This document shows, piece after piece, positions 1-9,700 of a stretch of DNA of 64,000 nucleotides. Under the pieces are notes generated by a model that made no database searches, was not told the origin of the DNA, and saw only the letters and a list, made by a program, of their open reading frames with translations. Position 1 is the first letter of the stretch. Each line of letters begins with the position of its first letter. The position numbers and the translations under genes are program-made. The stretch comes from Actinacidiphila yanglinensis. GTDB lineage: Bacteria; Actinomycetota; Actinomycetes; Streptomycetales; Streptomycetaceae. The stretch lies in assembly GCF_900107965.1 (NCBI RefSeq), contig NZ_FNVU01000008.1:62001-126000 (forward strand). The letters run 5' to 3'.

Positions 1-1
1 G

Positions 2-544
2 GGCGGCGGCCTGAAGGTGATGCTCGTCAACGACGATCCGTCGACCACCTACAGCGTCGCCCTGGACTACACCGGCTTCACCCCGGGCTCCGGGGCGCCC
101 GCCACCGCGACGCTGACCTCCCCGGCCACCGGTATCACCGCCGGCACCGCCGGCTCGGCCACGGCGCAGACCCTGCCGCCGTACACCGCGACGATGCTCA
201 CCCTGTCGCCGGCCGCGTCCGGGTCCGCGACCTGCAAGGTGGCCTACAGCGTCAATGACTGGGGAACCGGCTTCACCGGCACGGTCACGGTGACCGACAC
301 CGGTGACCGGCCCGTCGGCGAGTGGGTGCTGGGCTTCTCCTGGCCCGGGAACCAGCGGATCGACAACGGCTGGAGCGCCACCTGGGCGCAGAGCGGCGCC
401 CAGGTCACGGCGACGGCCCCGCCCTGGAACACGACGCTCCAGCCCGGCGCGTCCGCGACGCTCGGCTTCAACGCCTCCTACAGCGGCACCAACGCCCCGC
501 CGTCGTCCTTCACGCTCAACGGGGCACCCTGCACCACCGGTTGA
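2..544 (+). CDS. C-terminal part of secreted glycoside hydrolase with CBM2 (5' end outside window)
   Basis: The reading frame is already open at the left edge, so only the last ~180 residues are visible. The first ~75 residues look like the closing beta-sandwich that follows the catalytic barrel of many actinobacterial glycosidases (a DxxxxYxVxLDY strand, then an LPPYTATMLTL strand). The rest is a family 2 carbohydrate-binding module: it is bracketed by two cysteines (TCKVAY near the start, APCTTG at the end) and carries the surface tryptophans expected of cellulose/xylan-binding CBM2 (NDWGTGF, FSWPGNQ, WSATW). The enzyme is therefore most likely exported and polysaccharide-bound. The catalytic family cannot be told from this fragment. 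Confidence 0.8.
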   Translation, partial: GGGLKVMLVNDDPSTTYSVALDYTGFTPGSGAPATATLTSPATGITAGTAGSATAQTLPPYTATMLTLSPAASGSATCKVAYSVNDWGTGFTGTVTVTDTGDRPVGEWVLGFSWPGNQRIDNGWSATWAQSGAQVTATAPPWNTTLQPGASATLGFNASYSGTNAPPSSFTLNGAPCTTG

Positions 545-564
545 TCCCGGACGCTTCTCCCGGC

Positions 565-589
565 GCCCCGGCGGGCCTCCCGCCGGGGC
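565..589 (+). terminator. Rho-independent-type hairpin after CBM2 enzyme
   Basis: A perfect 11-bp stem (GCCCCGGCGGG / CCCGCCGGGGC) with a 3-base loop lies 21 bases past the stop codon. There is no clear U-tract, which is common in streptomycetes. Confidence 0.6.
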
Positions 590-634
590 ACCGTCACGCA
601 CTGACGGCGCCAACTGGTCTGCGTCCAGGGCCCA

Positions 635-653
635 TTGACATGTCTAGTCCATT
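635..653 (+). promoter_or_regulatory. TTGACA -35-like box overlapped by a DasR dre-like element
   Basis: A consensus TTGACA at 635-640 overlaps ACATGTCTAGTCCATT (638-653). That 16-mer matches the published DasR operator consensus (A-C/G-TGGTCTAGACCA-C/G-T) at 12 of 16 positions, including the central GTCTAG core. It lies ~85 bases upstream of the S53 peptidase start. A convincing -10 box is not visible, so promoter assignment is weak. DasR control is an inference from the match alone. Confidence 0.35.
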
Positions 654-737
654 GGATCCACTGTGTGGCGACAGTGCCCCTTGTGGTGTCGTCGCACGCG
701 AGGGGCGTCTTCCGCTGAGTCCATACGGGAGTGGCCG

Positions 738-3700
738 GTGCGCGAAAAAGGAAGATCGGGATTCTTCGCGGGGCGAAGGGTGCGAGGCGGGCGGGCGCTT
801 CTCGGCGCCGTCGCGGCGGCGGTGGCGGTGCTGGGGCTGCAGGCGCCCGCGGCCGTTGCCCAGCCGGCACCCCAGACGGGCGGCAGCGCGGGCGGGAGCG
901 CGGGCGCCCCGTCGTACAGGCCCGTCTGCGGTACCCCGCAGCCGGGCGACTTCGCCTGCTTCGCTCTGCGCCGTACCGACGTGTCCGCGGCCCGCGGGGC
1001 GCGGGTCGCCACCGCGCCCGCCGGGTACGGGCCGGGCGACCTGCAGAGCGCCTACAATCTCCCGGCCGGCGGCGGCGCGGGCCGGACCGTCGCGATCGTC
1101 GACGCCTACGACGACCCCGCCGCGGAGGCCGATCTCGCCGCCTACCGGGCGCAGTTCGGCCTGCCCGCGTGTACCTCGGCCGACGGCTGCTTCACCAAGG
1201 TCGACCAGCGCGGGGGCAGCGCCTACCCGCAGCCGGACCCGAGTTGGGCCGGGGAGATATCCCTCGACCTCGACATGGTCTCCGCGATAGCCCCCCAGGC
1301 ACACATCCTCCTGGTCGAGGGGGACGACCCGAGTGGCGACAATCTCGGCGCGGCGGTCGACACCGCGGTGGCGCTCGGCGCGAAGTACGTCTCCAACTCC
1401 TACGGCACCGACTACCGGGCGGGCCCGGGCAGCGGCGAGGACCCGTCGGAGACGACCGCGCTCGACGCCCACTACGACCACCCGGGTGTCGCCGTCGTGG
1501 CCTCCTCCGGCGACTACGGCTACGGCGTCGCCTACCCCGCGGCCTCGCAGTTCGTCACCTCCGTCGGTGGCACCTCGCTGAGCCGCGACGGGAGCAGCGC
1601 GCGCGGCTGGTCCGAGGCGGCCTGGGCGCAGGCCGGCTCCGGATGCTCGCTCTACGAGCCCAAGCCGGCCTTCCAGCAGGACACCGGTTGCGACCACCGC
1701 GCCGTCGCCGACGTCTCCGCGGTCGCCGACCCGGCGACCGGGGTCGCGGTCTACCAGACCTACGGCGGCAGCGGCTGGGGCGTGTTCGGCGGCACCAGCG
1801 CGTCGTCGCCCGTCATCGCGTCGGTCTACGCGGACGCGGCCACCCCGGTCGCGGGCACGTACCCCAACGCCTACCCGTACGCCGACCGCGACGGGCTCAA
1901 CGACGTCACGACGGGGAGCAACGGCGGTTGCGACCCGGCCTACCTGTGCAAGGCCGGCGCGGGCTACGACGGTCCCACCGGCCTGGGCACCCCGAACGGC
2001 CTGCAGTCCTTCCGCACCGGCCCGCACGGCCTGCTGTCGGGCACGCTCCGCGACGGAGCGACCGGCCGGCCCGTCGTCGGCGCCACGATCTCCTCGGGCA
2101 CCGACGCCGCCCGCACCGACGCCTCGGGCCACTACTCCCTGGCGCTGCCCGCCGGCAGCCACGACGTGACCGCCACCGCTTTCGGGTACGCCACCCGCAC
2201 CCTGAAGGACGTCGCGATCGCCGACGGCGCCTCCGTGACCAGGAACATCAGCGTGACCCGGGTGCCCAGCGAGACCGTCTCGGGGAAGGTCACGGACGGC
2301 TCGGGCCACGGCTGGCCGCTCTACGCCAGGATCGGTGTCGAGGGCGACCCCAACGCGGTCTGGACCGACCCCGTCACCGGCGCCTACCGGGTGACGCTGC
2401 CGCGCGACGCCGACTTCACGCTCGACGTGTCCGCCGTCTCCCCCGGGTACGAGGCCCTCACCCGGAAGATCCACGTCGGCACGCGCCCGCTGGCCGCGGA
2501 CCTCGCGATGGACGCCGATCCCTGGGTCGCCACCGCCCCCGGCTACGCCGTCCACCTCACCGGCACGACCGAGACCTTCGACTCACCCAGCGCCGCGCCG
2601 CAGGGCTGGACGGTCACCAACGCCGACGGCACCCAGGGCGGTTGGGAGTTCGACGACCCGGCGGGCGAGGGCAACAGCACCGGCGGCCAGGGGTCCTTCG
2701 CCATCGTGGACAGCACCTACTACGGCTGGGACGCCAGCCAGGACTCCGAACTGGTCAGCCCTGTCTACGACTTCACCGGCAAGGACACCCCCGAGCTGGC
2801 CTTCGACACCATGTACACCTACAACCCCTCGCGGATGGACTTCGGCGTGGAGGCCTCCGACGACGGCGGGGCCACCTGGACGCCGGTCTGGTCGCCCGAC
2901 GACAACGTGTACTACGCCGGACCCACCCCGGTCGTCGTGCCGCTCACCGCGTACGCGAACGACAAGGCCGTCCAGCTCCGCTTCCATTACGCGGCGACGG
3001 GCGTCTGGTACTGGGGCGTCGACGACGTCTTCGTCGGGCAGCGCGACTACACGCCCACGCCCGGCGGCCTGGTCGTCGGCACCGCGACGGACGCCAACAC
3101 CGGCCTGCCCGCGACCGGTGCCACGATCAGCGACGCCGGCGATGCCGCCGTGCACACCCGGACCGTGGCGACCCCCGAGGACCCGACCCTCGACGACGGC
3201 TACTTCTCGCTGTTCACCCCCGGCCCCGGCCGGCACACCCTCACCGCGTCCAAGAGCGAATACACCAGCCGGCCAAGGACGTTGACGGTGCGAGCCGACC
3301 GCACCACCGCGGTCTCCTACGCCCTGAAGGCCGGCCGGCTCGCCGTGTCGCCCGGCAGCGTCGACGCCACGGCGGCACGCGGGAAGCAGGTCACGCGGCA
3401 GTTGCGGATCACCAACACCGGTACGGCGAACGCCACCTTGACCCTCGGCGAGCAGCCCGACACGGTGCTGCCCGACGCAGCGGGGGGCGCGCCCCTCCAG
3501 CGCCTCAAGGGCGACTACCCGCTCGGCCGGGTCCCCGCGGCATCCGCCGGCGCCTCGCCGTCCGGGCACACCGCGCCGGCGCCGGCCGACGACTGGCAGT
3601 CCGGGCCCTCCCTGCCCGCGGCCACGATGGACAACATCGCCGACAGCCACCAGGGCAAGCTCTACACCGGCTTCGGCGATCCCGGGCTCTCCATCAACGG

Positions 3701-4688
3701 CGAGGGCGACAGCAACGACCTCTACGTCCTCGACCCGGGCGCCGGCACCTGGAAGCAGCTCGCCGATGCCACCGACGCCCGCGAGGCACCTGGTCACGGC
3801 TTCATCGGCGACCGGCTCTACGTCGCCGGCGGCTGGAGCGGACCGGCGGAGGACCCGGACCCGAAGCTGGAGGTGTACGACACCGCCACCGGCACCTGGT
3901 CCACCGGCGCGTCCGACCCGCATCCGCACGCGGGCGCGGGTTCCGCGGTGCTCGACGGCAAGCTGTACCTGGTCGGCGGGTGCGACGTGGAGTGCGGCGT
4001 CTCCGACGTCAACGTCTACGACCCGGCGACCGACTCCTGGGGCCAGGCCGCCGACTACCCCGAGCCGGTCTCCTGGGTGTCCTGCGCGGCCGTCGACGGC
4101 AGGCTCTACTGCGGCGGCGGAGCCACCAACGCCGGGAACATCGCCCACACTTATGTCTACGACCCGTCGTCCCGCACCTGGTCGCGGCTCGCGGACATGC
4201 CCGTGCCGCTGTGGGGATCGGCCTACGCGGCCGCCAACGGGCTGCTGGTGGTCGCCGGCGGGGTGAACGACGATGCGCTGACCAACCAGAGCTTCGCCTA
4301 CGACCCGCAGAAGGACACCTGGAGCGCCCTGCCCGACGCCACCACGGCCACCTACCGCGGCGGAGGGGCGCTCGGCTTCTCCAAGGTCGGCGGCGGTACC
4401 GGCGGGCTGGCCGTCACCTCGGCGGTGGAGACCCTGCCGGGCTTCGCTGTCGACCCGACGTCCGACGTCCCGTGGCTCAAGGAGAGCACCCGGCGGCTCA
4501 CCCTGCGGCCGGGGGCGTCCGCCACCGTGACGGTCACCTTGGACGCGGGCAGTACCGCGGTGACCGGACCGGGCGACTACCGGGCCCGGCTCGATTTCGG
4601 CACGGACACGCCGTACGCGCTCCCGGCGGCCGTGGTGACCCTGCACGTCACCGCGCCGGCCGGCACCCGCGCGCGAGAGGTGCGGTAG
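738..4688 (+). CDS. Secreted S53 (sedolisin-like) serine-carboxyl peptidase with regulatory-like and Kelch domains
   Basis: A 1316-residue exported protein. GTG at 738 is chosen because GGGAG lies 6 bases upstream and a classic signal peptide follows (basic RRVRGGR, then an Ala/Val-rich core ending AVAQPAP). The sedolisin triad is intact: Glu173 and Asp177 in GEISLDLD, and Ser354 in GGTSASSP. No ~170-residue pro-kumamolisin activation domain precedes the catalytic domain, unlike canonical S53 enzymes. After residue ~430 come carboxypeptidase-regulatory-like beta-sandwiches, a jelly-roll/MAM-like region around WEFDDP...DSTYYGWD, another regulatory-like domain, and about five Kelch-type repeats (roughly residues 950-1220; GxLYxxGG and VYDPxTxTW patterns). 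The accessory parts probably bind substrate or cell surface. Its substrate is not deducible. Confidence 0.88.
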   Translation: MREKGRSGFFAGRRVRGGRALLGAVAAAVAVLGLQAPAAVAQPAPQTGGSAGGSAGAPSYRPVCGTPQPGDFACFALRRTDVSAARGARVATAPAGYGPGDLQSAYNLPAGGGAGRTVAIVDAYDDPAAEADLAAYRAQFGLPACTSADGCFTKVDQRGGSAYPQPDPSWAGEISLDLDMVSAIAPQAHILLVEGDDPSGDNLGAAVDTAVALGAKYVSNSYGTDYRAGPGSGEDPSETTALDAHYDHPGVAVVASSGDYGYGVAYPAASQFVTSVGGTSLSRDGSSARGWSEAAWAQAGSGCSLYEPKPAFQQDTGCDHRAVADVSAVADPATGVAVYQTYGGSGWGVFGGTSASSPVIASVYADAATPVAGTYPNAYPYADRDGLNDVTTGSNGGCDPAYLCKAGAGYDGPTGLGTPNGLQSFRTGPHGLLSGTLRDGATGRPVVGATISSGTDAARTDASGHYSLALPAGSHDVTATAFGYATRTLKDVAIADGASVTRNISVTRVPSETVSGKVTDGSGHGWPLYARIGVEGDPNAVWTDPVTGAYRVTLPRDADFTLDVSAVSPGYEALTRKIHVGTRPLAADLAMDADPWVATAPGYAVHLTGTTETFDSPSAAPQGWTVTNADGTQGGWEFDDPAGEGNSTGGQGSFAIVDSTYYGWDASQDSELVSPVYDFTGKDTPELAFDTMYTYNPSRMDFGVEASDDGGATWTPVWSPDDNVYYAGPTPVVVPLTAYANDKAVQLRFHYAATGVWYWGVDDVFVGQRDYTPTPGGLVVGTATDANTGLPATGATISDAGDAAVHTRTVATPEDPTLDDGYFSLFTPGPGRHTLTASKSEYTSRPRTLTVRADRTTAVSYALKAGRLAVSPGSVDATAARGKQVTRQLRITNTGTANATLTLGEQPDTVLPDAAGGAPLQRLKGDYPLGRVPAASAGASPSGHTAPAPADDWQSGPSLPAATMDNIADSHQGKLYTGFGDPGLSINGEGDSNDLYVLDPGAGTWKQLADATDAREAPGHGFIGDRLYVAGGWSGPAEDPDPKLEVYDTATGTWSTGASDPHPHAGAGSAVLDGKLYLVGGCDVECGVSDVNVYDPATDSWGQAADYPEPVSWVSCAAVDGRLYCGGGATNAGNIAHTYVYDPSSRTWSRLADMPVPLWGSAYAAANGLLVVAGGVNDDALTNQSFAYDPQKDTWSALPDATTATYRGGGALGFSKVGGGTGGLAVTSAVETLPGFAVDPTSDVPWLKESTRRLTLRPGASATVTVTLDAGSTAVTGPGDYRARLDFGTDTPYALPAAVVTLHVTAPAGTRAREVR

Positions 4689-4694
4689 CCGGCC

Positions 4695-4726
4695 GGGGGC
4701 GGGGGAGGTCGCCCTCCCCCGCCCCC
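4695..4726. terminator. Strong 14-bp hairpin between convergent genes
   Basis: A perfect stem GGGGGCGGGGGAGG / CCTCCCCCGCCCCC with a 4-base loop starts 6 bases after the peptidase stop. It lies in the gap shared with the convergent aldo/keto reductase, so it can serve both. Confidence 0.75.
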
Positions 4727-4767
4727 GCGCCGCGTGGGACGGCGCCCCCCTTCCGGACGGGTGGCGG

Positions 4768-5775
4768 TCAGCGCAGGGGCGGGGTCACGCCGTCGAACCA
4801 GTTGTGGCCGAGATCGCTCTCGCGCTCTCCGTGGACGGGCAGCGCGTCGAGCCGTGCGATCTCCGCCGCGGTGAGCCGTACCCGCGCGGCGCCGCTGTTC
4901 TCCTCGAGGCGCGCGACGTGGAGGGTGCCGGGGATGGGCACGACGTCGTCCGCCTTCGCCAGCAGCCAGGCGAGCGCGATCTGGCCGGGAGCCGCGTCGT
5001 GCGCCCGGGCGATCTCGCGCACCGTCTCCACGGCGGCCAGGTTGGCGTCGAACGCCTCCTGGGAGAACCGGGGCATGCTCCGCCGGTAGTCGCCCTCCGG
5101 GAGGTCCTCCCGCGAGGTGATCCGGCCGGTGAGCATCCCCCGGCCCAGCGGGCTGTACGGGACGATCCCGATGCCCAGCTCGCGGGTGAGCGGCAGGACC
5201 TCCCGCTCGATGTCGCGCGACCACAAGGACCACTCGGTCTGCACCGCGCTGATCGGGTGGACGGCGTGGGCGCGGCGGATGGTGTCCGGCGCGGCCTCGC
5301 TGAGCCCGAGGTGGCGCACCTTGCCCGCCGCGACGAGTTCGGCCATGGCGCCGACGGTCTCCTCGATCGGGACGTCCGGGTCGACCCGGTGCTGGTAGTA
5401 CAGGTCCACGTGGTCGGTGCCGAGGAGGGCCAGGGAGCTCTCGATGCGCTCGCGGACGTACTCCGGCCGGCCGTTGAGGACCGGGGCGCCGCCGGGGGTC
5501 AGCCCGCGCACGATGCCGAACTTCGTGGCGAGGACCACCTGGTCGCGGCGCGTGGCCAGCGCCTTGCCGATCGCCTCCTCGCTGCCGCGGTAGATGTCGG
5601 CGGTGTCGACGAGGGTCACGCCGAGTTCGACGGCGCGCCCGAGGAGCGCGTCGGCGCTGTCGTCGCTGGCGTGCTCCGCGCTCTGCCCGTAGGGGCGGGC
5701 GAAGCTCATCGCTCCGTAGCCGACGGCGCCCACCGACAGGCCGCCGGTTCCGAGGGAACGCTGGGGAACGGGCAT
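4768..5775 (-). CDS. Aldo/keto reductase (NADPH-dependent oxidoreductase)
   Basis: A 335-residue TIM-barrel reductase. ATG at 5775 is preceded by GAGAAGGA, a good ribosome site. The expected catalytic tetrad is visible: Asp and Tyr in [11 protein letters not shown], Lys in LATKFG and His in [10 protein letters not shown]-terminal cofactor-binding strands also fit ([27 protein letters not shown]). The protein resembles general AKR11/AKR13-type reductases of small aldehydes or quinones, and its substrate cannot be told. It diverges from a TetR regulator across a 136-base gap with nested dyads, a typical repressor/target layout. Confidence 0.88.
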   Translation of the reverse strand: MPVPQRSLGTGGLSVGAVGYGAMSFARPYGQSAEHASDDSADALLGRAVELGVTLVDTADIYRGSEEAIGKALATRRDQVVLATKFGIVRGLTPGGAPVLNGRPEYVRERIESSLALLGTDHVDLYYQHRVDPDVPIEETVGAMAELVAAGKVRHLGLSEAAPDTIRRAHAVHPISAVQTEWSLWSRDIEREVLPLTRELGIGIVPYSPLGRGMLTGRITSREDLPEGDYRRSMPRFSQEAFDANLAAVETVREIARAHDAAPGQIALAWLLAKADDVVPIPGTLHVARLEENSGAARVRLTAAEIARLDALPVHGERESDLGHNWFDGVTPPLR

Positions 5776-5819
5776 GGTGAATCCTTCTCGTTCGGTGACA
5801 GGACGCCGCCTGGTGCAGC

Positions 5820-5862
5820 ATGTCCACAACTGAGGACATCGTAAGTCCACACTCGTGGACAT
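5820..5862. promoter_or_regulatory. Nested inverted repeats, probable TetR operator
   Basis: Three dyads share this stretch between the divergent reductase and TetR genes. ATGTCC (5820-5825) pairs with GGACAT (5834-5839). GTCCAC (5845-5850) pairs with GTGGAC (5855-5860). The outer ATGTCCAC (5820-5827) is a perfect 8-bp match to GTGGACAT (5855-5862). The repeated TGTCC/GGACA half-site suggests two repressor dimers bind here. Confidence 0.6.
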
Positions 5863-5911
5863 GCAAGGAAGGCCCGGTCGGCGCCCCTGCGCACCGCGTA
5901 ACCTGGACGCC

Positions 5912-6529
5912 ATGAGCCAGGACGCCCCTCCCCCTGCCCCCGCCCGCCGCCGGGACTCGGCCGCGACCAGGGCGGCCATCCTGAGCGCCGCCCGCGAGAC
6001 GTTCACGCAGCGGGGCTACGACGCGGCCGGGCTGCGGGAGATCGCGCACGCGGCCGAGGTGGACACCCGGCTGATCAGCCGGTACTTCGGCTCCAAGGAG
6101 GGCCTGTTCGCCGAGGTCGTGGACCTGGCCTACGAGAAGTCCATGATGATGACGCCCGAACACAACGCGCAGGCGGCGCGCACGCTGCTCACCGGCGGGC
6201 ACGAGGCGCCGGGCGCCACCGGCGCGGACGCCGCGCCGGCCGAGGGGCTGCTGCTCACGCTCCGGTCGGCGTCCAACCCGCGGGCGGCGGCCATCATGCG
6301 CGAGAGCATCGAGCGCAACTACCAGCAGCGGCTCGCCGACGCGCTGCCCGGCACCGACACCGAGGGCCGGGCCGCCCTGCTCATCGCCATCTGCGCGGGG
6401 GTCCTGCTCAACCGCCACCTGCTCGGCCACACCGCGCTCGACGGCCCCGACACCGAGCGCCTGATCCCCTACCTGCACGCCGCGCTCGACGCCGTGGCGA
6501 AAATGCCGGAGCAGCAGGGCGACCGGTAG
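5912..6529 (+). CDS. TetR-family transcriptional regulator
   Basis: 205 residues from ATG 5912. An in-frame GTG at 5855 would add 19 residues but would fall inside the dyads, so it is less likely. The N-terminal ~50 residues are a TetR helix-turn-helix ([32 protein letters not shown], then [14 protein letters not shown]). The C-terminal half is a helical ligand-binding domain of TetR_C type with a short Gly/Ala/Pro-rich loop near residue 95. The dyads immediately upstream and the divergent aldo/keto reductase suggest it represses both genes and is released by an unknown, perhaps electrophilic, ligand. Confidence 0.88.
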   Translation: MSQDAPPPAPARRRDSAATRAAILSAARETFTQRGYDAAGLREIAHAAEVDTRLISRYFGSKEGLFAEVVDLAYEKSMMMTPEHNAQAARTLLTGGHEAPGATGADAAPAEGLLLTLRSASNPRAAAIMRESIERNYQQRLADALPGTDTEGRAALLIAICAGVLLNRHLLGHTALDGPDTERLIPYLHAALDAVAKMPEQQGDR

Positions 6530-6545
6530 GCGGCCCCGCCCGCCC

Positions 6546-6568
6546 GGTCCGCCACGGGGACGCGGACC
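6546..6568 (+). terminator. Possible hairpin after TetR gene
   Basis: GGTCCGC and GCGGACC form a perfect 7-bp stem with a 9-base loop, 16 bases past the stop. It is short for this GC content, so support is modest. Confidence 0.35.
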
Positions 6569-6683
6569 GCGGACCGCGGCTCGCCGCCGCCAGGCCGGCC
6601 GCCGCCCCGCGTCACCCGCGCCCCCACCCGCGCCATTCCCCCGCCCGCCCGACGCTCCGTGCGGGCGACTCCCGTCGCAGCCG

Positions 6684-6743
6684 TTGACCGTAGCCTGTGC
6701 GGCTTCTATGGTCCCGTCGTCCGGCTTCGACAACGATGTCGAA
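6684..6743 (+). promoter_or_regulatory. Sigma-70/HrdB-type promoter and downstream operator-like dyad for GH3 gene
   Basis: TTGACC (6684-6689) is followed after exactly 17 bases by TATGGT (6707-6712). The predicted transcript start is near 6719. Just downstream, TTCGAC (6726-6731) and GTCGAA (6738-6743) form a perfect 6-bp dyad with a 6-base spacer, well placed for a repressor that blocks elongation or initiation. It is not the CebR-type cellulose operator. Confidence 0.6.
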
Positions 6744-6768
6744 CGGCCCATCAGGCCAAGGGAGTCAC

Positions 6769-9700
6769 ATGCGCACCACTTCGACCCGACGGCGTCGCAG
6801 ACGCATCTCCGCGCTCACCGTCGCGGTCCTGTCCGCCGCCCTCCTCACCCAGGCCGGACCGTCGCACGCGGCGCCGTCCGCGTCCGCGACGTCGTCCCCC
6901 TGCCCCTGGGTGACCTCGCACGCCCCCGTCGACCAGCGGATCGACCAGTTGCTGGGCCGCATGACGCTGGACGAGAAGCTCGGCGAGCTGCACGGCGACA
7001 ACAGCAGCGACTACGCCGGTACGGTGCCGGCCGTCCCGCGCCTGTGCATACCGAAGTTGACGCTCGACGACTCCCCCGCGGGCGTCGGGCACCAGATGAC
7101 CGGCGTGACCCAGCTGCCGGCGCCCGTGGCCGATGCGGCGACGTGGGACCAGGGCCTGGCCCGGCAGTACGGCGACGTCGTCGGCAGCGAGCAGCTCGGC
7201 AAGGGCGACGACGTCGACCTCGGGCCGACCGTGAATATCGTCCGCGACCCGCGGTGGGGCCGCGCCTTCGAGTCGTACGGCGAGGACCCGTACCTGGCCG
7301 GGCAGATCGGGACCGCCGACGTCGACGGCATCCAGGCCACGGGGGAGATGGCCCAGCTCAAGCACTGGGCGGTCTACAACCAGGAGGCGAACCGCAACAA
7401 CTCCGACGACGACGCGATCATCGACCAGCGGGTCGAGCAGGAGATCTACCTCTCCCAGTTCGCGAGCGTGATCAAGCAGGCGAAGCCCGCGTCGATCATG
7501 TGCTCCTACAGCTTCATCAACGGCCAACCCGCCTGCCAGGACCCGTACATCATGTCGCAGGTGCTGCGGGACCAGCTCGGGTACAAGGGCTTCGTCACCT
7601 CCGACTGGGGCGCGACGCACTCCACGGTCGCCTCCGCCGATGCGCAGATGAACATGGAGATGCCCTCCGGGTCGTTCTACGGTGCCCCGCTCAAGCAGGC
7701 CGTGGCGGACGGTCAGGTGTCGACCGCCGACATCGACGGCCTGGTGCGGCCGATCCTCACCGCGATGTTCCAGTACCACCTGTTCACCAACCCGCCGACC
7801 GGCAGCCCGAGTTCGGTGGTGACGACGCCCGCGCACGTCGCGGTCGCCAGGAAGGTCGCCGAGGACGGCACCGTCCTGCTGAAGAACGACGGCGGTCTGC
7901 TGCCGCTGTCGTCGAAGGGCACGCCGGCGAAGGGCACGTCAGCGGGCGGCGCCGCCAAGGACGGCACGTCCTCCATCGCCGTGATCGGCCGCGAGGCCGG
8001 ACCCGACGCGCTCACCGCCGGCGGCGGCTCGGCGGCCGTCACCGCCGACTCCGTCGTCACGCCGTACGAGGGCATCGCCGCGCGCGCCGGCAAGGGCACC
8101 ACGGTGCGGTACGCGCCCGGCGACAGCCTCTACGGCGCCCTGCCGCCCGTGCCGTCGTCGGCCCTGGCGCCGAGTTCCGGCTCCGGCAGCGGCCTGACGG
8201 GCACCTACTACAACGGCACGGCCCTGTCCGGCGACCCGCTCACCACGCGCAACACCGCGCAGGTGGACTTCGACTGGAACGGCGGCCCGCCGGCGCCCTC
8301 GGTGCCCGCGAGCGGCTGGTCCGCGGCGTACACCGGCACCCTCACCCCGCCCAGCACGGGGACGTACACCTTCTCGGTGACCAGTGACGACGGCAGCCGG
8401 CTGCTCGTCGACGGGAAGCAGGTCATCGACAACTGGCGGGACCAGGGCGGCACCACGGAGACCGGCACGGTCACGCTGACGGCCGGTCAGCCGGTCAGCA
8501 TCGAGGTGGACTACTACCAGGACGGCGGCGGCTCGCTGCTGGACCTGGGCTGGCAGCCGCCCGGCGGGCCCGGCACCGCGCTGCAGCAGGCGGTCGACGA
8601 GGCCAGGTCCTCCGACGTGGCGGTGGTCTTCGCCGGCGACTTCGAGGCCGAGGGCAGCGACCTGCAGGACATCGACCTGCCCGCCGAGGAGAACACGCTG
8701 ATCGAGGACGTCGCGGCGGTCAACCCGAACACCGTCGTCGTGCTGAACACCGGTTCCGCGGTCACGATGCCGTGGCTGGACTCGGTGAAGGGCGTGTTCG
8801 AGGCGTGGTACCCCGGCCAGGAGGACGGCAACGCGATCGCGTCGCTGCTGTTCGGCGACGTCGACCCGTCGGGCAAGCTGCCCGTGACCTTCCCGAAGAG
8901 CCTGGCGGACGTCCCGGCGTCCACGGCCGCCCAGTGGCCGGGCACGGACGGGAAGGTGGAGTACTCCGAGGGCCTGGACGTCGGCTACCGCTGGTACGAC
9001 GCGAAGGACATCGCCCCGCTGTTCCCGTTCGGCTACGGCCTGTCCTACACGTCGTTCCGGTTCGGCGCCCTCAAGGTCTCCGCGCCCACCACCACGTCGC
9101 TGGGCACGGTCCGGGCCAGTGTGGACGTGACCAACACCGGCAGCAGGGCCGGTTCGGACGTCGTGCAGCTCTACGTGCGCGACCCCGCGGCAACGGGCGA
9201 GCCGCCCGCGCAGCTCAAGTCCTTCCAGAAGGTGAGCCTCGCACCGGGCCAGACCCGCCGCGTCACCTTCGACGTGCCCGCCTCCGACTTCCGCACCTGG
9301 AACGAGACCACCCGGAACTGGCAGATCGCCGACGGCGGTTACGGCCTGCTGGTCGGCGACTCCTCGCAACACCTGCCCGCCGTCGCGTCGGTGCGGGTCG
9401 TGCGCTCCTACGACTCGCAGGGCGTCACCCTGCAGGCGCCGTCCATCGTCCCCGCGCAGCACATGACGGTGACCGGCAGCTTCGTCAACGACGCCGACGT
9501 GCCGGTGAGCGACGTGACGGTCACGCCGGGCGTGCAGGCCGGATGGAGCGTCAGCCCGCGCAGCGTCCGGATCAGGACGGCCGGCCCGCACTCCACCACC
9601 CCGCTCACCTTCGACGTGACCGCGCCGGCCACCGCCTCGCCGTGTTCGGCGCAGCTCACGCTGGACGCCGCCTTCGACGAGGCGCAGGTGGGTCACGGCA

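Noticed and set aside
594-2555. Long minus-strand frame opposite the S53 peptidase
   Set aside because: It mirrors high-GC codon bias of the real gene; the translation is Arg/Gly/Val-rich without any domain and lacks a ribosome site.
2583-4646. Minus-strand 687-codon frame opposite the Kelch region
   Set aside because: Same antisense artefact; no family features.
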